From positions 8,425,501-8,489,500 of the forward strand of contig NC_132985.1 of NCBI RefSeq assembly GCF_047496725.1: a stretch of DNA of 64,000 bases, in the 5' to 3' direction. Positions 56,642-64,000 of the stretch are shown in pieces. Under the pieces are notes generated by a model. That model did not search any database and was not told the origin of the DNA. It saw nothing but the letters and a program-made list of their open reading frames with translations. Origin of the DNA: Anoplolepis gracilipes (taxonomy: Eukaryota > Arthropoda > Insecta > Hymenoptera > Formicidae). Each line of letters opens with the position of its first letter. Position 1 is the stretch's first letter. Both the position numbers and the translations under genes were made by a program.

Positions 56642-57660
56642 ATGGGTAACGAAAAATATATCATTGCGGAATTTAATGATGGTCTGCAGCTAATACCTGC
56701 TACATGGTACAACGCAGATACGTTTATATGTATTGGGCCTAGTCACTTTAAAACAAAGCTTCGTATTAATAAAGCTATAACGGCACAAGAGATACCATGA
56801 GAAAAGTCAGATTGGAAGGAGTTACCAGTAAAAATTTTTGGCATTGCAAGTAAGTGAATAATATAAAACATAAATTTGTATGTATTATTAGTTACATGTA
56901 ATATTGCATATATTATTAATAATTTTTATAACTTCTTTTACACTTTTATTTTAAATTATTCAGATACTTACGAAGAAGATATACAAAAATTAATTTTGGC
57001 AGAAGATACATCAAATAATGATACAGGTCTATCTTCAAATGAATTACAAGAACGAGAAAAAAAGAAGACGTATAATAATTAAAAAAAAATATTTATCTTT
57101 CTCTTTTGAAAAAAAAAAATGTAGATTTCTTTAAAGAAAAATAGTGTTACGCAAGGAAAAATTCTGCCCGCTCTTCCAGAGAAACAAAATTTTGTGTCGT
57201 ATGACAAAGAGCTACAGAGTACATCTAAACATATTGGAAGAAATATATTAGACGAAAACATATTGTTTAATGTAATAAGCAAAAACGGTGAGCATTAACT
57301 ACAATTTATTAACGTTATATGATATTTGTAAAAAAAATACTAATACTTAGTTTCTTTTCAGATATTAATAATAACAACAAAATTGTTACAGATAGTACAT
57401 CTTTTATAAAAAAATTCTGCTTTCCGTATAGAAAATGAAAATCTATGTTCTCATGGTAAGTTTAAAAAATACTAATACTTTTATATATTTTCTATAAATA
57501 AAGAAGTATGCAAAAATATATTTGTTGCAATAATGTATAATATAGAAAACACAGGAATTATATTCATATTCTATAAACTAAATAATATTAATTTATTTCA
57601 GAATTTAAGGAACTAATCTTAGGAAAGTTAAATAGAATATTATTTAAATTGGACGCGATT
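56642..57660 (+). pseudogene. Right arm: DUF4806-like protein gene, five exons, one stop
   Basis: Exon 1 (56642-56847) reads MGNEKYIIAEFNDGLQLIPA and ends PVKIFGIA, with GTAAGT as donor. Exon 2 (from about 56964, acceptor TTATTCAG) reads TYEEDIQKLILAED. Exons near 57118-57290, 57361-57455 and 57602-57660 follow with GTGAGC, GTAAGT and CAG signals. The pattern VEFDDG-L..P...W then F-G-A-N-TY...A matches insect DUF4806 proteins that accompany transposons. An in-frame TGA (about 56798) breaks exon 1. Biochemical role unknown. Confidence 0.6.
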
Positions 57661-57790
57661 GAAAATAAATTCGAATCTACTATGCATTGCAATAAACATA
57701 TAAAAATTGTGCTTTACAAATGTATTCAAAATATTCAATTGGTGGTCGAAGCCTTATTATAAAGGTTTGATCAATCCATATTTGAAATAA
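57661..57790 (+). pseudogene. Right arm: tail of Maverick gene homologous to 23621-24151
   Basis: TGCAATAAACATATAAAAAT onwards matches the Maverick at 23650-23710 at DNA level, and one frame reads NVFKIFNWWSKPYYKGL, against NVFKIFNWWSQRQ in the Maverick protein. Upstream sequence instead continues the DUF4806-like exon, so a junction lies near 57660. Confidence 0.6.
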
Positions 57791-57989
57791 ACTATTGTCA
57801 AAATACATATGCGTTATTATCTTTTTTTATCCTCTTCTTATAGCAAGTATTATATACCTTATTCTTGTATACATCTGTGTGGTGAATATTATATTACAGT
57901 ACGTGATGCATTTTTATGTTAGTTTGCATTTTTAGCAGACAATAGACGTGGAATATTTAACATCTTTAAACAAGTAGTCGATTAATGAC

Positions 57990-59088
57990 AGCTGATTACG
58001 AACCGATCATGGTTCGTTTTAATGTTGATCGAGGGTTGTTTGATATATGATAATGGTTCAAACATGGTTGAATCGATGTTTCAATCGATGTTGATCAATG
58101 TTCGATACATGTCTGTTTAATGTTTATTTGATTGTGTCGTGATTCAATAATCGTTTTATTATAATTATCTGTATAAATGCTGTATGGAGCGACAGTTGAC
58201 TTTTATTACTGATTTTTATTATTTCTTTCTTCGCCTATTCTTTATAAAACGTATCCTGTGTAAAGTTGGATCTACATTCATTCTGCTAAAGCTGCTGAAA
58301 AATGCTGATGTATATGAGACGTGATACTCGAGTTGGAAGGAGATGAGAGTTTTTTCTTGTCCATCTCTGTAGTATTATATCGTATTATATTTCAGTACGT
58401 GACGCAGTTGCATCTGGTATTATATTTCGATATTAAAATATTTAACGTCTTTTGAACGGTACAAATAGTTGATTTTTGTTTATTGTAATTTATCATGATA
58501 CATTTTATGTTGGTCGACGTTCGTTTGTTGTACGATAGTGGTTCAAACATGGTTCGATAGATGTTCATCGCGGTTCAATAGATGTTGATCGACGTTCGTT
58601 TGATGTACGATAGTGGTTTAAACATGGTTCGATAGATGTTCATCGCGGTTCGATAAATGTTTGTTTAATGTTAATTGACGTTTGTTTAATGTTGATCGAT
58701 GTTCGTTTGATGTACGATAGTGGTTCAAACATGATTGGATCGATGTTCATCGCGGTTCGATAGATGTTTGTTTGATGTTTATTTGATGTATGATTGTGGT
58801 TTGAACATGGTTGGATCGATGTTTCAATTGATGTTGATCAATGTTCGATACATATCTGTTTGATGTTTATTTGATTGTGTTGTGATTCAATAATCGTTTT
58901 ATATTATCTGTATGAATGCTGTGTGGAGCGACAGTTGTCTTTTTTCATTACTGATTGTTTTTTATTTCTTTCTTGGCCTATTTTTTATAAAACGTATGCT
59001 GTGTATAGTTGGATCTACATTCATTCTGCTAAAGATGTTGAAAAATGCTGATTTAGATGAAACGTGATACTCGAGTTAGAAGAAGATG
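57990..59088. repeat. Right arm: satellite-like array between two 0.3-kb direct repeats
   Basis: TGGATCTACATTCATTCTGC occurs at 58267 and 59010 within two copies of a 0.3-kb block. Between them 58510-58860 holds higher-order units of about 80-110 bp made of GTTCGATAGATGTTCATCGC and GATGTACGATAGTGGTT(C/T) phrases. Non-coding. Confidence 0.8.
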
Positions 59089-59248
59089 AGAGATGTGAGA
59101 TTAAAATATATATTTGGGAGGAACGTGCATCATAGGAGAGTTTGCGATCATCTTTGTGACACTCTTGTCGTATCTGGTGAAGAAAACGAGAGCTTACGAT
59201 CATCCCTGTGACATTCTTGTTATATCTGATAAAGAAAACTTTGCGCTC

Positions 59249-59603
59249 ATGGATGACTTGATGGACATTTCGTCCGATTCGTCTGAATCGGATGTAGAAT
59301 CCTTACACGACAGTATTTATGACAATGATTTTAGTGATGGTACAGAAAATGTTGAGCGTAAGTTAGATGCTGCAGAACTCCATACATATAATGTGATGAA
59401 ACGAATGTGCGTTGTATTTTTTATTATAGAACCGCGAGTGGTCGTAAATACTGTACATCATGTTTCATGATATTGAAGCGGTACGCACACATGAAACTAT
59501 AGTTTATGAACTAATCCTCAGATTATTTTGCAGGGAGTGTCGAAATTCGTTGTATCAAATAATACCATGTAATTTTTGCCCGTTTTGTACGAAAGAAGAC
59601 TAA
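59249..59603 (+). pseudogene. Right arm: acidic/zinc gene C, related to Maverick genes A and B
   Basis: Starts MDDLMDISSDSSESDVESLH, then RMCVVFFIIE. A second frame has YCTSCF and a third CREC-X12-CPFC before the stop. The order (acidic start, M-C-x-x-F block, CxxC, C-X2-C-X12-C-X2-C) equals gene A at 20276. Two frame changes show it is dead. Confidence 0.7.
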
Positions 59604-59861
59604 TGTATGAAAAATAAACTTTCTTCGGAAGAGAACTATTAGTGGCGATCTATGGAGGAGCGTGTATGACCATCCTTAATACGATCTTGTTATAGCTCAT
59701 AAAGAAAATTTTGCGTTGATGACTGTTGCACAAACTAAGATCTGTGTCTGAAAAAGAAACTATTATTATGCATGTGTGATGATAAACATTTGAACTTATT
59801 ATTAATATAAACATTTCTTATGACTGTTTTTGTCAAAGACAGAAGAACAATATTACTTACA

Positions 59862-60654
59862 ATGGAGCCTTTTATAAGAAAACTCGAAAAACATGTGAAG
59901 GAATGGAGATATGTAATCGCTCTTGTTCGAGACAATGACAGTGAAACGAAGACTTTTCCACGAATATCGATACCAAAATTTATTCATGATCGGGAAGTAG
60001 ACATGCAAAATGTAGATGTGCAACATTTCACCCGCCAAACTGAAGCTGTTGACAGTGACTGTGTATGATTGCGATTATACAGAATGGCCGGTCGATTTAC
60101 AAAGAAAAATTTTCCGTGAACTTTGTAATAATTATAAATCACCTCTCGAGTATCCTAACGATGAACTTTATTCCAATGAACGCAGATTTACTCGATTTGT
60201 GGATTCAGAAGATTGTTGGATAGATCAGTGTACCGCATATCATACGGGTGAAATATATAAAGCGAATAAGGGAATACGGATGTGGAACCAGTAGCCGTTA
60301 TCAGTGTACAGAATTCAATTATGGTTGGATAGCTGAATGTATCCGCGCTTGTACATATCTGCCGTGTGTGTATATATGTATCCCAACAAGTATAAACAAT
60401 AAGTGTTTAGAATTTATATTTTCGATGGTTTTTTTTATCATAATATTGAGACTGATAAATTTAAGAAATTGTTTGTAGATAATCAACATGAACGTTTTGG
60501 ATATTTGTGTACTTGTGAAAAGATTCTCGACTGTACATGTTTGAATAAATATACATATCCAAACAAATATATGTTGTCACCACCACCACCGCAGTCGTCG
60601 CCACCTGATATCGAAGTCAACATGAAATCTGTAATTTCGACTTTGACAATGTGA
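59862..60654 (+). pseudogene. Right arm: decayed gene D, Cys-containing, unknown
   Basis: The first frame (MEPFIRKLEKHVKEWRYVIA) ends at 60068. A second frame continues DYTEWPVDLQRKIFRELCNN and DEDCWIDQCTAYHTGE-like sequence to 60294, a third gives GCGTSSRYQCTEFNYGWIAE and ACTYLPC, and a fourth ends with FGYLCTCEKILDCTCLNKY and a Pro-rich tail. Three frame changes in 800 bp indicate one broken gene. A GTAAGT...TTTCCTGCAG pair follows (60675-60735). Many cysteines suggest zinc binding; family unknown. Confidence 0.55.
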
Positions 60655-60808
60655 ATGATATTTGAAGTTAATATTGTAAGTATCTTTTAAAAATGATGAA
60701 ATGTATATACTAATAAGATTTGTTTTTTCCTGCAGATTATCCGCAATGAATTCTCAGCATTGCCGTACATAGAAGGCACAAATTATATTCTACTTTATAT
60801 TATATATA

Positions 60809-61723
60809 TTGGGTATGGGAATAAGTTTTAATCGTTTTCCCATAGATGGCAGTAATAGTATCGCTTGCATCATTTCTAATCTTTCGATACATAGATTTGA
60901 AAGGTGTGTATGTGAGCTATCAAACGCAGTATAAGATTTTTGTTTAGAGTGTAAACAACAAGTATTTATATCGCATCGAAAATGTCGGAATTTGTTCCAA
61001 AAAAGCAGCATTTGCGGGAAGTTTTTCTTCACTACTATCTTTTGAAGTAAAGTGCTGCAGAAACGTGCCGTTTGCTTGTGGATGTTTACGGCGACCATGC
61101 TCCATCGGAGTCAACTTGCAGATATTGGTTTCAACGCTTCAAAAATGGTGATTTTGATGTCAACGACAAAGAACGCGATGGTGCCCCAAAAAAGTTCCAA
61201 AATAAGGAACTTGAGGAATTGCTTGATATTAATCCATGTCAGACACTTGAAGAATTGTCTGCAGCATTGGATGTTGATCGGTCCACCGTTGGAAAACGCC
61301 TACATGCGCTGGGAATGGTTCAAAAGGCAGGAAATTGGGTGCCACACGAGTTGAAGGAAAGGGACATTGAAAGGTGTTTGGTTACGTGCAAAATGTTGTT
61401 TCAACGACAAGAAAGAAAGGGTTTTTTGCATCGGATCATCACTGGCGATGAAAAATGGATTCACTACGACAATCCTAAACGCAAACGAGCATGGGTGAAG
61501 CCAGGTGAACCAGGTCCATCAACGCTAAAGCGCAATATTCACGGGTCAAATGATCGGAAGAAATAGAATTCTTCACTCGAGGAATCCGTTTATTGCCCGA
61601 AAGATGGGCGAAAATTGTCGCTTCAGATGGAAAATATTTTGAATAAAATCATTTAATATTTTTATATTCAAACTATGTTTTTTTCTACATAAAAAAACGA
61701 TTCAAACTTATTCCCGTACCCAA
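60809..61723 (+). mobile_element. Right-arm mariner element, 915 bp
   Basis: Ends TTGGGTATGGGAATAAGTTT and AAACTTATTCCCGTACCCAA are inverted and flanked by TA (60807-60808, 61724-61725). It carries a shortened mariner transposase; full-length relatives are about 1.3 kb. Confidence 0.88.
60982..61566 (+). pseudogene. mariner transposase with stop and internal deletion
   Basis: Opens MSEFVPKKQHLREVF and reaches an in-frame TAA at 61048-61050. It resumes SAAETCRLLVDVYGDHAPSE with the helix-turn-helix (CQTLEELSAALDVDRSTV), WVPHEL, and TGDEKWIHYDNPK with the first catalytic Asp. After VKPGEPGPSTLK the reading jumps to the element's end: the second and third catalytic Asp regions are deleted. Inactive. 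Confidence 0.88.
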
Positions 61724-61769
61724 TATTATATTTTATATTTCGTATTTTTATATTTTATATTATATTATT

Positions 61770-62345
61770 AAATATTTTTATTTGTTTGACTAACTGCCTT
61801 TGGTCTCTTCTTAATTTAAATTTTCATTTTTTACTACGTAACTTTATCAACATTATTATTAACAATTTTATTCGTTTGACTAACTACTTTGGTTTTTTTC
61901 TCAATTAAAAATTTTTTATTTTTATCATTTAACTTTATCAGCCTCTCAACCAGTGATGTTTAGACAATAGTTATAAACTTATCTCCACTAACAAACGATA
62001 AGACAATTACTTTGGTCGAGAGTTTGCTACTTTGCGTTTTGGACCCATATTCTATTTCCAACAATGTGTCAACGTTACAATATTTATGTAAGTGACTGAA
62101 TTGCGTTCTTATTATTGTAACTTTCCGTTCTATACTTATATCTGTCTTTTATACGATTGTATTTAGATTTATTATATTGATTGTATTTCGATTAATTTTG
62201 CGCTGAAGATGGCCTAAAAAGAAGGCCGAAACGTACGTCTCATCTTATGTCAAACCAATTTAAATTTATTTTAATTTTGTTGTTTGAATGAATACAGATT
62301 AAAAATTGCGTTTCACCAACTGCGGCTGACTCGTTGCGATTGCCT
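61770..62345 (+). mobile_element. Right arm: Penelope LTR fragment
   Basis: Sequence with GACTAACT(G/A)CCTTTGGT twice (61787, 61878) leads to CTGAAGATGGCC...GGCCGAAACG at 62203. The layout matches the non-coding tail of the element at 12.3-12.85 kb. No RT part present. Confidence 0.55.
62196..62245 (+). ncRNA. Hammerhead-ribozyme-like motif
   Basis: CTGAAGA (62203-62209) is a CUGANGA core; TGGCCT and AGGCC form stem II; GAAAC (62228-62232) follows; GTACGT allows a 2-bp stem III and GTC (62237-62239) is a standard cleavage triplet. Stem I pairing is weak by eye. Minimal hammerheads are known in Penelope-like elements. Confidence 0.5.
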
Positions 62346-62394
62346 CCTTTTTTCCCAAATTTATAATTTTATATTTTATATTTTTAATTTTAGA

Positions 62395-62422
62395 ACACAC
62401 ACACACACACACACACACACAC
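62395..62422. repeat. (CA)n microsatellite, right arm
   Basis: CACA array followed by ATTATGTTAAACATGTATAT, the same order as at 21.93-22.0 kb in the Maverick. Confidence 0.8.
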
Positions 62423-62689
62423 ATCTTTGAATAAAAATTATGTTAAACATGTATATTGCTTGCGCCTTCTTCAATCAATCTTATCCTTATTCCACCATAT
62501 ATTATATAATTAATAATAATAATAATAATTTTACTAGCTCTTTACGCCCGTAAGTTTGGCTACCTTGTATTTTTTTAGAAAACCAAGCATGTAAAATAAA
62601 TTTCTTTTGAAAGACAAGAAATATAAGATAATAAATTTCCAAGTTGAATACTGAATTTTGAGATTATAATTTAATATAATAAATTTAAT

Positions 62690-63283
62690 ATAAAAAAAAT
62701 TTATTTTCCGCGTACACCTTTAGCCTCCGTCTTAACGCGCTTCCGCTATTCTTTCCCCTCAGCCTCCTTCTTTCTCTCTCACATTATCTTTCTATTGTAA
62801 TCTTCTCCTTTTCCCACCACGTGCGTTCTCCTTGTCCTACGCTATGCTAAACGCATATAGCGCTCACCTTTTCCCACCACATCATACTCTCCTTATTCTA
62901 TCCTATACCACGCGTCTCCGTCTACCGCGTTGCGAACGCCTATCGCGCCGTCTCTCTCTATCCCTCTCCCTACTCGCGGACCCATCGGTTACGCCGCGGA
63001 CCTCTCTTCCCTCTCCGCAAACCCCTCGTCTACCGGCCGCGTCGCGGACCTCTCTCTTCTCCGCTGTCCCCTCGTCTACAAACCGCGCCGCGGACCTCTT
63101 CCCCTCACCGCGTACCCCTCGTCGTCTACAAACCGTGTCGCGGACCTACAGCTGTGTCACGGACCTCTCCCCCTCTCCGTGTACCCCTCGTCTACAAACC
63201 GCGTCGCGGACTTGCGTGACGTCATTCCCCGCCCCCGCACCCCCCTCGAGCGTCTGGGTTAGAATCCCCTTTAACACACTACT
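62690..63283. repeat. Palindromic element terminal repeat, right
   Basis: Units around CTCGTCTACAAACCGCGTCG occur about five times (63020-63215). The outermost 70 bp include TGACGTCATTCCCCGCCCCC, as in the Maverick at 22411 and 36340. Frames across it are repeat translations. Confidence 0.85.
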
Positions 63284-63289
63284 CTAACA

Positions 63290-64000
63290 TAATATGTTTT
63301 CAAAAATTGATACATAATATATGCACACGCTAAGTATTTACAGAACGAAATCGTGTACTGAATACCTGAACTGCTAATTGGATTCGATAGATACTTTTTA
63401 TAGTAATTTATAATAAAACGTACGTGCTTCGCTGCATGCGGTTATATATAATATTATATTGCACCACTTAACTTATTTCGCATTGAATGTAAGTATTGTA
63501 TTTATTAATCATAGCATCTCGTCAAAGATTCTTTACTCGGCTAGTACTATTTTTAATGCATGAAAGCATTATTTTTCTCATGTAAATAAATTATATATTT
63601 ATTGCCACATGTTTGAGACATGAAATTTCGTGCGTGTCAATTGCGATAAACAGCATTAATATTCAAAGATCATTTTTTCGCTGTACAATTAATTACATGA
63701 GTGTCCTCAGAATATTCGAGAAGGTCTCTCTACCGCTAAACATAAATCTTATACACAAATCTCACAAATAAAGTCGAAAAACATCTTTTTTGGTCCTAAC
63801 GACACTCATGTAATTCTCAATAGCAAAAACAATTATTTCCAGTACTTAACCGCTCGAGCCTAATCAAGCATGCGCTACGGCGTGACGTAGCAGCAATCAG
63901 CTACTGGCAAACGCCGAGTCGGCTCTTGCGCATGTCAAAACCGCGTAGCGCCTGCCAATTAAGTACGACGCTCCAGTGTCACCTTAAAAATTCGAAAGTA
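63290..64000. other. Intergenic flank, nothing recognised
   Basis: No gene seen. A short inverted pair TTACATGAGTGTC / GACACTCATGTAA spans 63692-63813, perhaps a small MITE. Confidence 0.5.

Larger units (their letters stand above)
47933..63283. mobile_element. 15.35-kb palindromic Maverick-derived element
   Basis: Both ends read AGTAGTGTGTTAAAGGGGAT inwards, close to the Maverick end at 19495 (AGTAGTGTTATAGTGGGGAT). Flanking TTAACA (47927-47932) and CTAACA (63284-63289) fit a 6-bp duplication with one change. Coordinates of mirrored frames add to 110608 over 49954-60654, so the arms have no length difference there. Arms: 47933-55258 and 55350-63283; spacer 55259-55349. Each arm has Maverick-related genes outside and a tnp2/DUF4806 transposon part inside. 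No capsid, integrase or polymerase gene is present. Confidence 0.9.

Noticed and set aside
47933..63283. Dismissing the palindrome as only an assembly artefact
   Set aside because: Arm-specific mariner structure, a 36-bp unit difference and single-base differences argue against a simple copy error, although long reads are still needed to prove it.
62832..63287. Arg/Ser/Pro-rich frames at both ends of the palindrome (also 47920-48420)
   Set aside because: They translate the 45-50-bp tandem units of the terminal repeat.

Overview
The window looks like a transposon-dense, AT-rich stretch of an insect nuclear genome. A hymenopteran such as an ant is my inference from the mix: Maverick/Polinton, Penelope-like, P-element-like, hAT, mariner, Harbinger, solo LTRs and many short inverted-repeat elements built on TACAGGGTG-type ends. 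Genes are spliced with GT-AG introns and use TATAAA/AATAAA-type signals. I see no convincing single-copy host gene, rRNA, functional tRNA or CRISPR array.

Layout. 1-16.25 kb: a decayed Harbinger transposase, a GC-rich solo LTR (3074-4207), a run of foldback/MITE elements, an LTR-retrotransposon remnant, and a Penelope-like element with RT and GIY-YIG parts (10.64-12.3 kb) that carries a SINE-like insertion with a 12-bp target duplication. 16254-37288: a hAT element with an 8-bp target duplication (CTAGAGAG). Its transposase gene is split by a 16,903-bp Maverick/Polinton (19495-36397) with a 6-bp duplication (TACAGC). 37315-41274: a P-element-like transposon with THAP exons and an 8-bp duplication (GTTTATGT). 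41.4-47.8 kb: a foldback element, a 1,967-bp solo LTR (43158-45124, TSD ACTT) and a Tc1/mariner-like element with very long inverted repeats.

The Maverick carries the virus-like gene set of its group. On the minus strand are the double-jelly-roll major capsid protein, the penton-like minor capsid protein, an adenain-like cysteine protease and a PLA2-domain protein. On the plus strand are an A32-type packaging ATPase, a retroviral-type integrase with a chromodomain, and conserved proteins of unknown role. The protein-primed family B DNA polymerase is on the minus strand at the right end. The morphogenesis genes and integrase are open; the polymerase has several stops and at least one frameshift. 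Related acidic/zinc-binding genes (C-X2-C-X12-C-X2-C) sit at both ends.

47933-63283 is the most unusual object: a 15.35-kb, almost perfect palindrome with a 91-bp asymmetric spacer (55259-55349) and Maverick-like termini. Each arm holds, from centre outwards, a tnp2-like transposase fragment, exons of a DUF4806-like protein, a Maverick gene tail, a satellite-like array, a decayed acidic/zinc gene, a further decayed gene, a mariner copy, a Penelope LTR fragment with a hammerhead-like motif, and the terminal repeat. The arms agree base for base over long stretches but differ at the mariner, at a 36-bp tandem unit and at a few single bases.
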